Source of the DNA: Christiangramia sabulilitoris
GTDB taxonomy: Bacteria > Bacteroidota > Bacteroidia > Flavobacteriales > Flavobacteriaceae
Direction of reading: 5' to 3'
DNA length: 64,000 bases
NCBI RefSeq assembly: GCF_007050985.1
Contig: NZ_VHSF01000003.1
Span: 1-64,000 of the forward strand
Below, piece by piece: positions 43,704-53,017 of this stretch (positions within the stretch are counted from its first letter, which is position 1; each line of letters begins with the position of its first letter). The notes under the pieces were generated by a model. The model had not been told where the DNA came from and did no database searches. It saw nothing but the letters and a program-made list of their open reading frames with translations. The translations under genes and the position numbers were made by a program.

Positions 43704-44708
43704 TTAAAAATTATCCTTTGTAATAAAGTCCCATTTTTTAATGTCAGACTTCAATCGCTTCCCAATCAAATTTTGAAAATCTTCTGCAGAAACTCCTTTA
43801 TTTTTTGGCTTTTTAGCTTCCAGGTCTTCAAATTTTAAAATGTGTCCTTTCGGCAGGTCCTTATTCACTGCCAGAGACTTTTCAAAGATTCCTTTTAGAT
43901 CTGCAAACCTGGAATTATCACTTTTATCCACTGGGTTTTCAAGAGCCTCGGAGATATTTCTTACGGCCTTTACCAGTTCTTTTATTTCTTCAATCTCTAA
44001 AGACGAGGAGGCATCGGGTCCAAAACTCTTCCGGCTGAAAACGGCATGAAATTCAAGTATCTCAGCTCCAAGAGCAGTCGCCGCTATACATGTTTCTGTT
44101 TTTGCAGAATGGTCGGAATATCCAGTTTTAAGATTGTAACGATTCTTTAACTCTTTGATTACATTCAGCCCGTAATTTTCAGGTTGAGTAGGATACGAGG
44201 TGGTACATTGTAGTATGGAAATATTTATGTTTCTCTCTTTTAAAAAATCTACTGTACTATCTAGTTCTTTAAAAGAGCTCAACCCTGAGGAAAGTATGAC
44301 CGGTTTCCCGGTCTGGGCAATCTTTTCCAGCAAAAGTAAATTGTTTACCTCACCCGAACCTACCTTATATCTCTTAACTCCCAATTTCTCCAAAAGATCT
44401 ACCGCAGCATTGCTGAACGGGGAGGCAAGAAATTCAACCCCCTTTTCCTCGCATCTCAACTTCAGGATCTTCCATTGTTCTAGGGTAAATTCCATCCGTT
44501 TCCAGTAGTCAATTCGAGTTTCATCCTGGTGAGTGAATTTTATCCGGAAAGGTTCATATATGCTGCTTTCTGCTTCGGCAATATGCACCTGAAATTTAAC
44601 GGCATCTACCCCAGCATCAGACAATGCATCTATATAGGAAAGGGCTGTTCCCAAACTGCCTTCATGGGCCTGACCTATTTCGGCAATAATTTCTATCCTA
44701 TCACTCAT
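43704..44708 (-). CDS. neuB: Nonulosonic acid synthase (NeuB family)
   Basis: Condenses phosphoenolpyruvate with a ManNAc-type sugar to give a nine-carbon acid. The 334-aa protein has the TIM-barrel signature IEIIAEIGQAHEGSLGTALS, AVKFQVHIAEAESS, EFLASPFSNAAVDLLEKLGV, YKVGSGEVNNLLLLEKIA and the C-terminal antifreeze-like SAF domain (from about residue 270, SLAVNKDLPKGHILKFEDLE). Length matches NeuB. It is 30 nt upstream of neuC. Whether the product is Neu5Ac, legionaminic or a modified acid cannot be told from sequence. Confidence 0.93.
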   Translation of the reverse strand: MSDRIEIIAEIGQAHEGSLGTALSYIDALSDAGVDAVKFQVHIAEAESSIYEPFRIKFTHQDETRIDYWKRMEFTLEQWKILKLRCEEKGVEFLASPFSNAAVDLLEKLGVKRYKVGSGEVNNLLLLEKIAQTGKPVILSSGLSSFKELDSTVDFLKERNINISILQCTTSYPTQPENYGLNVIKELKNRYNLKTGYSDHSAKTETCIAATALGAEILEFHAVFSRKSFGPDASSSLEIEEIKELVKAVRNISEALENPVDKSDNSRFADLKGIFEKSLAVNKDLPKGHILKFEDLEAKKPKNKGVSAEDFQNLIGKRLKSDIKKWDFITKDNF

Positions 44709-45785
44709 TTAAAGTTCTATTCTAAAATTAATACTATTAAAATCATCGGAAATATCAAATGAATAATTACTATCCCTGTAATCAAAAACAATTTTTTTTA
44801 ATATTAGATCATTAACTTTCTTCAATGATATATAGGGCTGTGTTTGCTTCCCTAAAAGCCTTTTTAATTGATGTTTATAACTTTGGTAAAAAGGATCAAT
44901 TTCAAATTTGGCATGAACAACACCAGTAACTGATTTTAGTTCTTCATTTAAAAAATGTTCTACATGAGCCTGGATATTCAGAATCGAATACTTATGATCG
45001 GGATTCTTAAGGTTTCCTACCTCTTTCATATAATCATTTTCATCAATTCTTAATTGACGTAACGGTCGAACCCTTTTAAAAACTTTATTAGTAAGAAAAT
45101 GCCGTTGATTTAAACGCATAATATTTTTTACTCTGGGTTTTCGAGTCATTAACTTATCTTCAGATCCTGCAAAACTTTTGTGCCAGTTATGGTAAACTAA
45201 TTTTTTAGGAAATCTCTGTTTTTTAAAACCAGCATTTTTTAACCTTGCAAAGAGATCTACGTCCTCCCCACCATAAAAGTGAAAAAATTCATCAAATCCA
45301 TTAACATCAATATATGCTCTTTTTGGTGCTAAGATCATTCCATTAACTTTTCCGAAATTTGAAACTGAAAAATTTTCAAATTTATATTCCTTGTTAATTT
45401 TAAGTGACTCTTTTTGAGATAAATATCCTAATTCAAAAAGAAAAAAATAATCAGGATCTTTGATATTATTTAAATTCTCAATCCATTTTGGATGAAATAT
45501 GTGATCAACATCGGCAATAAATATAAATGAAGTTTTGCACTGAAGAATACCATAATTTAGTGCCTTACTTTTATTCCATAAAAGGTGTTTCACAGGCAAG
45601 AAATATGACTCTATAAAAGTATATTTTTTAAATAATTTTTTCAATTTGATAACTAAGTCCTCATGGCTACCGTAATCAACAAAAATAACTTTGAACCTTT
45701 TATCGGTTTGATTACATAGAGATTCTATTGTGAAACGTATACGGTCATAATCTCGATCTCGATTACTATAAATTATTGTTATCAT
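44709..45785 (-). CDS. Glycosyltransferase family 2 with C-terminal acceptor domain
   Basis: A 358-aa GT-A enzyme. N-domain: IYSNRDRDYDRIRFTIESLC and FIFIADVDHIFHPKWIENLN (DxD). The next block FYGGEDVDLFARLKNAGFKK is of the galactosyltransferase-like C-terminal type (GT7-like). The last 150 residues are basic and of unknown use. It begins 11 nt from the QueC-like gene and abuts neuB (0-nt gap). Confidence 0.85.
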   Translation of the reverse strand: MITIIYSNRDRDYDRIRFTIESLCNQTDKRFKVIFVDYGSHEDLVIKLKKLFKKYTFIESYFLPVKHLLWNKSKALNYGILQCKTSFIFIADVDHIFHPKWIENLNNIKDPDYFFLFELGYLSQKESLKINKEYKFENFSVSNFGKVNGMILAPKRAYIDVNGFDEFFHFYGGEDVDLFARLKNAGFKKQRFPKKLVYHNWHKSFAGSEDKLMTRKPRVKNIMRLNQRHFLTNKVFKRVRPLRQLRIDENDYMKEVGNLKNPDHKYSILNIQAHVEHFLNEELKSVTGVVHAKFEIDPFYQSYKHQLKRLLGKQTQPYISLKKVNDLILKKIVFDYRDSNYSFDISDDFNSINFRIEL

Positions 45786-45796
45786 AAAATAATACG

Positions 45797-46966
45797 TTAT
45801 CGACCAAAAAAATTTTTGAGTCTTTTGACATTATTTAAAGAATGATACTTTATCATTAATATGTAGATCATTACAGATAATTTTAACCCTTTTTCATTTA
45901 AAAAATTTATTAGTTCTATATCTAACTTACTTTTATTTTTCTTTGCATAGAGCAATGCTAAATAATCATTCTTGTTTTTCTGGTATTTTTTCAGATCAAA
46001 CACCTTTTCGTAGCGGGAGAGATAACCTGCAAAATCTAATGTTAATTGCGTTCTTAAACATTTATAACATGTGGAACAATTAATAAATTCTTTATCACTT
46101 CTATGATTTACACAAACATCTAAAAAATTGTAAGTTTCTGGGTAATTAGATATTAACAAGGTTCTTTCAATTCTAGAAAACTGAGCAACTGAAGAAAAAA
46201 AGCGAGTAGATTCTGTAGATAACATATTCAAGTTCAATATATCTGAATCACTAGTATCTTTATGGTTCAATTTGAAAAAATCAAATCTATATGCGGAAGA
46301 GTAGTAATAATTTTTAATTAGTTTCTGTAAGATTAACACGCTAGAAGCACTTCTTAAAGAATGAGTTTGCTGAAAATTCATTTGTAAAATTTCGCTGAGA
46401 TTTGAATCGACAGAAATCAATTTTTTATTTTCCTTTTGAGAAAATAATGAAATTCTTTTCAACCTTTCATTAAAAATTTTTCTTGATTTTTTTCCACCGA
46501 AATCTAAGTGAGAGCCGACATTAAAAAAAGTAAAATGAGTAATTTTAAACGGTTCCTCTTCCTTAATGTGATCATAATAAGTCGCCAATGAATCTACTCC
46601 GCAAGACATTCCCGTTGCGGCAAAAGGTTTAATATTTAAATTTGAATTGTTTATCTCGTTGGTTAAAATCCGTATTTTTTTAAAGGTAGGATTAGATAAT
46701 ACTAATGCAGGTATTAAATAATGATTAAGAGAATAAATAAGATTAGCAGAGACAGGAGCTTTTAATTTAATGTTGGAATTTGTTTGCAAAGCTTTAAAAA
46801 GCAATCCCACTAAAAATCCATCAACATTTTCGGTAACTAAATATTCCTTGTACTCCATTGGAGTTTTGAACCACATTGACCTCTTTTCTCCATTTATTTC
46901 AATAATAGATTCTAGAATGCAACTATTACCCCTCTCAAGGATTTCAGGTTGATTTATAATTATCAT
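45797..46966 (-). CDS. QueC-like PP-loop ATPase of unknown role in the glycan locus
   Basis: A 389-aa protein with the ATP-pyrophosphatase loop SCGVDS at residues 121-126 (GMSCGVDSLATYYD), close to the SGGxDS of QueC and related adenylating enzymes. Near the C-end it has Cys285, Cys297, Cys300 and Cys303 (CVN, then CSTCYKCLRTQ), which fits the four-cysteine zinc site of QueC (C-xn-CxxCxxC, followed by Arg). The N-terminal 110 residues are not QueC-like. It lies between two glycosyltransferase genes, overlapping one by 4 nt, so it is in the operon. No queuosine gene is near. It may adenylate a carboxylate on a sugar acid and form an amide or nitrile. This is inference only. Confidence 0.7.
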   Translation of the reverse strand: MIIINQPEILERGNSCILESIIEINGEKRSMWFKTPMEYKEYLVTENVDGFLVGLLFKALQTNSNIKLKAPVSANLIYSLNHYLIPALVLSNPTFKKIRILTNEINNSNLNIKPFAATGMSCGVDSLATYYDHIKEEEPFKITHFTFFNVGSHLDFGGKKSRKIFNERLKRISLFSQKENKKLISVDSNLSEILQMNFQQTHSLRSASSVLILQKLIKNYYYSSAYRFDFFKLNHKDTSDSDILNLNMLSTESTRFFSSVAQFSRIERTLLISNYPETYNFLDVCVNHRSDKEFINCSTCYKCLRTQLTLDFAGYLSRYEKVFDLKKYQKNKNDYLALLYAKKNKSKLDIELINFLNEKGLKLSVMIYILMIKYHSLNNVKRLKNFFGR

Positions 46967-48207
46967 TCTCTCAAAATTTGCTGAATAGTTTCATTTAGAT
47001 AAGTTTCCGATAGATACTCTCTCAAATCCTCCCTATTTAATAAAGTCACTTCATTTTTGTTCCAATTATTGTATAACTTATTAATTAATTTGGTAATCTC
47101 ATCTACCTCCATATTTTCTGACCAAAAGGAATAGTCTTCGCCTAATAGCCTGCGACTCTCGCTTAATTTTGGACCAATCAACATAATTGGCCGGTTAGCT
47201 TGAATACAATGTGGAAATTTACCGGGTAAGAAAGGACTAATTTGGGCATTAGCTTCTAGAATAATATTAGCGCTTGCCTTTGATTGCATCCCGAATACAA
47301 CTTTAAAATCTAAATAGTCATCAATAATAATATTTTTAGAGTATTGACTTAATTGTTTTTTGTAAAAACTTGGACCCACGAATATTAACCTTGCTTTTTC
47401 TTTAGCTTCGGGAGTCATTTCCAAAAAATTTATAAATGCTTGTATGAGTCTTTTAGGATCTCTTTGCTTTAATAAGGTCCCTGCATGCAATAAATTAAAG
47501 TTATCGGGATTGAAATATTCAGGTAAAATTAAATTTTCGTTAGTCTTTATATCAACTATTTGATGTGGAATAATAAAAGATCTAGATAGAAAATTCTGGA
47601 AATAACTTCCCATCCAGTCCCTTAGAAGAAGACTAGGAAAGCCAAAGAAATTTGCAGATTCTGAAACCTTCTTCACAAATTTCCATTTTTTATAATAGCC
47701 TGCTTCTACCCAGGCATAAGGTGGAGGATATAGATGCATTGGATAGGGATCATGAAAATAGGCAAGCCAGCGATCATGAAATTCTGGTAACTTTAACAAG
47801 GCATGGTGAGGTCTAAAGCTCCCTCCTTTGCTTAGTGTTAGGATTAAATCAGGAGAAAAATTATCGATTTTTCTCAGTCCGTTTATAATGCTATTTCTGT
47901 CATTGAGCAGAGTAAAAGAAAAGCCGTAAATCTTATCAATATATATATTCAATCTAATATTCAAGTAGGTGCGCAAATAGCGCTCTGCACGACTCATAAA
48001 AAATAAAAGACTATTGCGGTTCTCTGCTAAAGCAATACACTTAATATTTTCAATTTGTATTTCCTTTCTGGAGTAATGACAAATTAATATATTATAACCT
48101 AGTTTATTAAGATTTTGAATAAGAGCAACATTTGCTTTTGACCCACTACTATCATTTACATCTATAGATTCTACAACAGCTAGTATTTTGATCTCTTTCG
48201 ATTTCAA
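46963..48207 (-). CDS. Glycosyltransferase, GT-B fold (GT4-like)
   Basis: A 414-aa protein. The N-half starts ILAVVESIDVNDSSGSKANV and has HDPYPMHLYPPPYAWVEAGY, an unusual Pro/Tyr-rich stretch near residue 175. The C-half shows NLLHAGTLLKQRDPKRLIQA and SASANIILEA-like ANIILEANAQISPFLPGKFP, a donor-site acid, then IMLIGPKLSESRRLLG. It is AT-rich and overlaps its neighbours by 4 nt on both sides. Specificity unknown; weaker match than other GT4 genes here. Confidence 0.75.
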   Translation of the reverse strand: MKSKEIKILAVVESIDVNDSSGSKANVALIQNLNKLGYNILICHYSRKEIQIENIKCIALAENRNSLLFFMSRAERYLRTYLNIRLNIYIDKIYGFSFTLLNDRNSIINGLRKIDNFSPDLILTLSKGGSFRPHHALLKLPEFHDRWLAYFHDPYPMHLYPPPYAWVEAGYYKKWKFVKKVSESANFFGFPSLLLRDWMGSYFQNFLSRSFIIPHQIVDIKTNENLILPEYFNPDNFNLLHAGTLLKQRDPKRLIQAFINFLEMTPEAKEKARLIFVGPSFYKKQLSQYSKNIIIDDYLDFKVVFGMQSKASANIILEANAQISPFLPGKFPHCIQANRPIMLIGPKLSESRRLLGEDYSFWSENMEVDEITKLINKLYNNWNKNEVTLLNREDLREYLSETYLNETIQQILRE

Positions 48208-49295
48208 ATTTTAGATATTAAGAAGTCAATAATTTTGGAAGCGGAATTTCCATTTCCATAGGGATTTTTTAATTCGTTATAAATGAAAGGTTTTTTTAAT
48301 ATTTCCTTTGCTTTCAATATTATTTCGTTTTTGTTAGAACCGGTTAAAAAACAATAACCAGCTTCTACTCCTTCCACTCTTTCAGTATATTTTCTTGTAA
48401 CAATTACAGGTTTTTTTAATACTATTGCTTCTTCCTGAATACCTCCCGAATCAGATATTATCAATTTAGAGTTTTTTATTAAATGAAGCATCATTATATA
48501 TGGTACCGGCTCCACCAAATGAAGATTTTTAATTTCTCCTAGTATTTCATACACAATTCTTCTCACATTTGGATTTAGATGAACAGGAAAAATAATTTGA
48601 ACATCCTCTTTGGCAATTTCTTTTATCGCCTCACATATTTCTTCTAATCCCTTACCGAGATTTTCTCTTCGATGAAGCGTCACCAATACTAGATTAGCCC
48701 TGAATACCTCCTTTTCCAATCCTATCTGTTCGGGGTATATGTTTTGATTTTTTCGAAACGCCATTTGGATAGCATCTACAATGGTATTTCCAGAAATAAG
48801 TATTAGATCTTTACAAACATTTTCCTTAAGCAAGTTTTCTTGTGCAATAACCGATGGTGCAAAATGAAAATCTGCTATTCTTGCCGTCAACTGACGGTTT
48901 AATTCTTCCGGAAATGGAGAATCCTTTTTAAATGTGCGTAATCCTGCTTCTATATGGCCAACTTTTATTTGGCGATGAAAGGATGCTAAAGCAGCTAATG
49001 CAGAAGTAGTTGTATCACCATGAACAAGCACAATATCAGGTAATACAATTTTTAATATTTCATCAAACTCACTTAAAATTTTAGAACTTAACTTATTTAG
49101 GGATTGGTCGACTTCCATCAAACCTAAATCATAATCGGGTACTATTTTAAAATATTCTAAGACCTGATCAAGCATGCTTCGGTGTTGAGCCGTCACACAT
49201 ACCTGACAAGGAATGTTTCTCTTTTTTAATTCAACATAAATAGGAGCCATTTTTATGGCTTCAGGACGCGTACCAAAACAAAGTAGAAACTTCAA
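48204..49295 (-). CDS. wecB: UDP-N-acetylglucosamine 2-epimerase, non-hydrolysing
   Basis: Interconverts UDP-GlcNAc and UDP-ManNAc. The 363-aa protein has FGTRPEAIKMAPIYVELKKR, VHGDTTTSALAALASF, GHIEAGLRTFKKDSPFPEEL followed by NRQLTARIADFHFAP, HRRENLGKGLEEI and SDSGGIQEEAIVLKKPVIV, all typical of WecB/MnaA. It supplies ManNAc units for the polysaccharide, separate from the hydrolysing NeuC route at 42516-43673. No wecC-type dehydrogenase is next to it. Overlaps both neighbours by 4 nt. Confidence 0.94.
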   Translation of the reverse strand: MKFLLCFGTRPEAIKMAPIYVELKKRNIPCQVCVTAQHRSMLDQVLEYFKIVPDYDLGLMEVDQSLNKLSSKILSEFDEILKIVLPDIVLVHGDTTTSALAALASFHRQIKVGHIEAGLRTFKKDSPFPEELNRQLTARIADFHFAPSVIAQENLLKENVCKDLILISGNTIVDAIQMAFRKNQNIYPEQIGLEKEVFRANLVLVTLHRRENLGKGLEEICEAIKEIAKEDVQIIFPVHLNPNVRRIVYEILGEIKNLHLVEPVPYIMMLHLIKNSKLIISDSGGIQEEAIVLKKPVIVTRKYTERVEGVEAGYCFLTGSNKNEIILKAKEILKKPFIYNELKNPYGNGNSASKIIDFLISKI

Positions 49296-50224
49296 ACCCT
49301 TTTTAATTGACCTTTTAAATAGAATATATGTTTTAAAATAGGCATCAAATTTAATCCAACAACATATTTAAGTTTTTCTAAACGCCCTGTTTTGGAGGCA
49401 TTTAATGTTTTAATCATCAATTTTTTATCATTTAGTTCAACTGCTTTTCGTACAAAGAATTTTTTTATTTCTTCTCCAAAAATATTTTTGCTCTTTAAAT
49501 GATCAATAACCAAAAATATAGCTTTCCTATGGGATTTAAGAATTAATGGATCCTTTGCAAAAAATTGATCTGTGTTTGATCCTTTATGCTTTCTGTTATA
49601 ATATAAAACTTCGCTAATTGAAATACCTTTAAACCCATGTAAAAGAATTCTACAATAGCATTCCCATTCTTCTGCATACATTAATTCCTCATTAAACTTT
49701 TCCCTATCGAAACATTCCTTTTTCCACATTACAGTACAGGAAGCAAAAGGTACCGATCCTGTTATCATTTTCCATATATCTCCTTTATTAAAAAAACAAA
49801 TATCATTTTTGCTTTCCTTCTTTACTTTTATTTCTACAGGTGAATTTCGAAAAGGTTTTTTATCATATCTACAAAAGTCAATATTATATTTTGTCATATA
49901 ATTTACACAGGTTGAAAGGTTGTTCTGTGGAATTAAATCATCATCATCAAAAAATATAATAAAATCTCCTTTAGCGCATTCAATGCCATAATTTCTCGCA
50001 CCCGACAATCCTTTAGAATATTCCTTAGGTCTTTTTTTTAAGATAAATCTATTGTCATTACTTATATAGTTTTTTACAATCTTAAAGCTTTCATCTGTAC
50101 TACCATCATCAATAATAAGACATTCCCATTGGAGGAATAATTGTTTCTTAATAGAGTCCAAAGTTTCTAAAATAAAATTCGCTCTATTAAATGTTGCCAT
50201 AATGATTGAAACCTTTGGATTCAT
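49292..50224 (-). CDS. Glycosyltransferase family 2
   Basis: A 310-aa GT-A protein with VSIIMATFNRANFILETLDS, CLIIDDGSTDESFKIVKNYI, ARNYGIECAKGDFIIFFDDD and EEWECYCRILLHGFKGISIS (a likely catalytic acid). It is followed by a basic, AT-rich C-terminus. Its stop overlaps the start of wecB by 4 nt; the next gene upstream ends 4 nt away. Donor and acceptor unknown. Confidence 0.88.
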   Translation of the reverse strand: MNPKVSIIMATFNRANFILETLDSIKKQLFLQWECLIIDDGSTDESFKIVKNYISNDNRFILKKRPKEYSKGLSGARNYGIECAKGDFIIFFDDDDLIPQNNLSTCVNYMTKYNIDFCRYDKKPFRNSPVEIKVKKESKNDICFFNKGDIWKMITGSVPFASCTVMWKKECFDREKFNEELMYAEEWECYCRILLHGFKGISISEVLYYNRKHKGSNTDQFFAKDPLILKSHRKAIFLVIDHLKSKNIFGEEIKKFFVRKAVELNDKKLMIKTLNASKTGRLEKLKYVVGLNLMPILKHIFYLKGQLKRV

Positions 50225-50228
50225 TCGC

Positions 50229-51263
50229 TTAATTTTCAGAATATTTAACCCTATAATAAAGAAAAGATTTCATTAATAATTTTAATTCTTGATATCGGTC
50301 TAGTTTAATATCCCAATCATCTTTAATTTTCATATAATTCAAAAATATAGCGGGATTATATCTTTCATATCTATTTATAAATTTAAAAAATATCATTTCC
50401 TGAAGATATTGTAGATAATCTTGAAAACCATCTCTCTGAAAAAAATTAACATTCGAATTTTCTACCCTTTTTAAAATAACTCCGGCCTTCTTTAACTCCT
50501 TAATTGTTAAGGAAGAAAATTTTTTAAATATTTTCTTAAGCAAATGTTTTTCTTCAATACTCAACTCCAGTCCTAAGTACTCTAACAAATTGATTTTGGC
50601 TAAAGCTGCATTCGATTCCTGTTGTTTAGCCTTTTTTCTTGAAACAGAATTTCCATGGACCCGATAATTGATTAATACTTCAGGTAAATTATGCAGCTTA
50701 CCATGAGCGAGTAATCTAACCCAAAAGTCGTAATCTTCTGAAGGTTCCATATTAGGGTTGTATGACAAATTGTATTCTTTGATAACACTATTTCTCATCA
50801 AGACTGAAGGATGTACTATGCAATTTCCCCTTAATAATCCTAATTTAATTTGTTCATGCATTTCAGGATTTAATTTAATTTGTTCATTCCCAATAACTGA
50901 ATACCCTGTTCCACAAACTATAACCTCTGGATGAGTTTTCATAAAGGCTAATTGTTTTTCAAATCTATTAAGTATAGATATGTCGTCCCCATCCATTCTT
51001 GCAATAAACTCCCCTTTGGCAAGTTTTAAACCAATATTCAGGCTATTAGAATAGCCTGAATTTTTAGTTTTTTCTACCAACCGTATCCGAGGATCATTTA
51101 GTTCTTTTATGATTTTTAAGGTATTGTCATTCGAAGCATCATCAATGATAATAAATTCAAAATTGGAAAAACTTTGATTTAATATACTTTTTATAGAAGC
51201 TTCTATGAATTCCTCGCAATTATATACGGGCATTAGAACAGATATTACAGGTAACTGTTTCAT
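50229..51263 (-). CDS. Glycosyltransferase family 2
   Basis: A 344-aa GT-A enzyme: PVISVLMPVYNCEEFIEASI, FIIIDDASNDNTLKIIKELN, GEFIARMDGDDISILNRFEK (DGDD metal site), and EPSEDYDFWVRLLAHGKLHN with the catalytic ED. The pattern with the HGNSVSRKKA tail is typical of O-antigen GT2 enzymes. It overlaps the fucosyltransferase by 4 nt. Confidence 0.88.
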   Translation of the reverse strand: MKQLPVISVLMPVYNCEEFIEASIKSILNQSFSNFEFIIIDDASNDNTLKIIKELNDPRIRLVEKTKNSGYSNSLNIGLKLAKGEFIARMDGDDISILNRFEKQLAFMKTHPEVIVCGTGYSVIGNEQIKLNPEMHEQIKLGLLRGNCIVHPSVLMRNSVIKEYNLSYNPNMEPSEDYDFWVRLLAHGKLHNLPEVLINYRVHGNSVSRKKAKQQESNAALAKINLLEYLGLELSIEEKHLLKKIFKKFSSLTIKELKKAGVILKRVENSNVNFFQRDGFQDYLQYLQEMIFFKFINRYERYNPAIFLNYMKIKDDWDIKLDRYQELKLLMKSFLYYRVKYSEN

Positions 51264-52135
51264 AATCTCACCCAGGTTGAAGGGATTAGATCATTCATAT
51301 CTATTTCTTTTTTAGCGAGCCATCTAGCGGGAGCTACAACAATTTTCTCTGGATTATCATTTAACCATGCTCCCCACCAGCTAAAAGAACTATTAGCTAT
51401 TATTTGATGTTTGCAATTACTAATTAACAACATATCTTTCCAACTATCTGAGCCTTGATTATGTTCAACAAAAACAGAGGATAATCCCACATTAAAATTT
51501 TTTCGAACCCACTCAATATCATCTGAAAAAAAGAAAAGTTTGGGATTAATTATTCTGTCCTTTATGTAGGAAATAGATCTTTTATAATATTCCAATGAAC
51601 ACCCACCGTGAAATGATTTGGTTTTTTCATTTTCAACATAATCTCCTCTTCTAACATGTATTGCTACCGAACTGCTGTGTTCCATATCTTGCATGAATTC
51701 AAGATTAGATTGATCAATGTTTTTTATATCAAAATTAAAAAGATTCCTAACAGCAGATTCTCTCCCTTTAAAGTATCGATAGCTTTGAAAATAGCCATTT
51801 AAATATATTGGAGGTGGTAATTGAAGTGCACTTGGATTGTATTTAAAAACACGATCGTTATAAATTTTCCGAAAATTCAGCCCTATCTTCTTTCTTATTT
51901 GTTGAATCAAGGATAATTCTAAAAAAGAATTGATATCGGTTTCTGAGGCTAATAAGTAATCATTATTAAAAATTTCCAGTCCAAATTCCCTCTTTGCAAT
52001 ACCATTAATCTTTTTTTCGCCATACACAGATGTATCTAAAAGAAGATCTTCATTATACTTTTTTGCCAGGATCCATCCAAAAGCGTATTGAAACATTTGA
52101 TTACCGAGCCCCCCTTTTATCTTGATAATAATCAT
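51260..52135 (-). CDS. Alpha-1,2-fucosyltransferase (GT11)
   Basis: Transfers fucose from GDP-fucose to a galactose-like acceptor. The 291-aa protein starts IIIKIKGGLGNQMFQYAFGW, the GT11 signature, and has the GDP-binding motif HVRRGDYV at residues 160-167, then LFFFSDDIEWVRKN and NSSFSWWGAWLN, the last conserved block. Its donor is supplied by the gmd and fcl genes at 58270-60406. It overlaps both neighbours by 4 nt. Confidence 0.92.
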   Translation of the reverse strand: MIIIKIKGGLGNQMFQYAFGWILAKKYNEDLLLDTSVYGEKKINGIAKREFGLEIFNNDYLLASETDINSFLELSLIQQIRKKIGLNFRKIYNDRVFKYNPSALQLPPPIYLNGYFQSYRYFKGRESAVRNLFNFDIKNIDQSNLEFMQDMEHSSSVAIHVRRGDYVENEKTKSFHGGCSLEYYKRSISYIKDRIINPKLFFFSDDIEWVRKNFNVGLSSVFVEHNQGSDSWKDMLLISNCKHQIIANSSFSWWGAWLNDNPEKIVVAPARWLAKKEIDMNDLIPSTWVRL

Positions 52136-52878
52136 TTTCTTCTAGCCAGAATAAAATAACCAAAACAAAGCAATTCATCAGAGCCAGAATCCTGTTTAGA
52201 CAATCTCTCAAGTAGTAAATTTACGGTCCTCATCCTTTTTCTTTCATTTTTTGTTAGCTCAACATTTGAATACTTTTTTCCTGTATATTCCAATCGATTT
52301 ATCTCTTGAGCCAGGTATTCAAAATAGTTCCCATTTGAAGTTACCTCAATATCATAATAATTATTTTTAAGTACCGTTTCATAAAAAAAACGGCTAAATC
52401 CCGAATAAAAATGATAAGGAGCAAAATGCGTAAGACTGCAAAAAGGTGTGGTGATAATTAAATATCCACCACTTTTTAATATTCTTGAAAACTCTTTTAT
52501 TGCTTCTTTTGGATTAATAACATGCTCTAAAACTTCGGTACATAAAATAGCGTCAAAAGAATTATCAGCTACGGGTATAGATGCTATATCTGAAATTATA
52601 TCAAGTTTACCATAATTCCAATCATCCACCTGAAGACCGAAATTTACATCGTTTGGATTATATTTCCCAAAATCCTGGGAAATATAATCAAGATGAGTAC
52701 AATAATCTTCATAAGGCTTCTCCCCAGCCCCCACATCTAAAATACGTAAACCTGAGGGAAGCTTTCCCAATGTAGATATAATCCATTGGTTCCTTGTAGT
52801 CTCATTATTCTTTCCAACCGTCAGAGTAGAATTATGAATACCTAGAAACTTTTTTAAACTATTTTTTATTTTCATCAT
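52132..52878 (-). CDS. SAM-dependent methyltransferase (class I)
   Basis: A 248-aa protein with motif I LRILDVGAGEKPYEDYCTHL, SIPVADNSFDAILCTEVLEH and HVINPKEAIKEFSRILKSGG, the usual class I pattern. The substrate is unknown; sugar O-methylation is likely in this setting. It is followed by the fucosyltransferase with a 4-nt overlap. Upstream on the minus strand is the intergenic promoter region of the divergent gene at 53018. Confidence 0.85.
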   Translation of the reverse strand: MMKIKNSLKKFLGIHNSTLTVGKNNETTRNQWIISTLGKLPSGLRILDVGAGEKPYEDYCTHLDYISQDFGKYNPNDVNFGLQVDDWNYGKLDIISDIASIPVADNSFDAILCTEVLEHVINPKEAIKEFSRILKSGGYLIITTPFCSLTHFAPYHFYSGFSRFFYETVLKNNYYDIEVTSNGNYFEYLAQEINRLEYTGKKYSNVELTKNERKRMRTVNLLLERLSKQDSGSDELLCFGYFILARRK

Positions 52879-52992
52879 ACAATAAAGATTGGGAGCTTTT
52901 CAATTAATGGTAAAATAAATCTTAACGCAAGATATAGTTCTGTTCTTACTTTTAATAATAACTAATATGTTTCTCTATAATTCATCATTCGT

Positions 52993-53000
52993 TACATTTG
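52993..53000 (+). promoter_or_regulatory. Promoter -7 element for the plus-strand GT14 gene
   Basis: TACATTTG lies 17 nt before the GTG start at 53018. No clean TTG element is seen about 20 nt upstream. It explains how the lone plus-strand gene is expressed inside a minus-strand operon. Confidence 0.5.
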
Positions 53001-53017
53001 TTTAAAAAATCAGCAAA

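Noticed and set aside
42516-44708. Complete legionaminic acid pathway
   Set aside because: Only the epimerase, synthase and cytidylyltransferase are seen close together; no LegB/LegC/LegH-like set adjoins them, though the distant DegT and NeuD-type genes could contribute.
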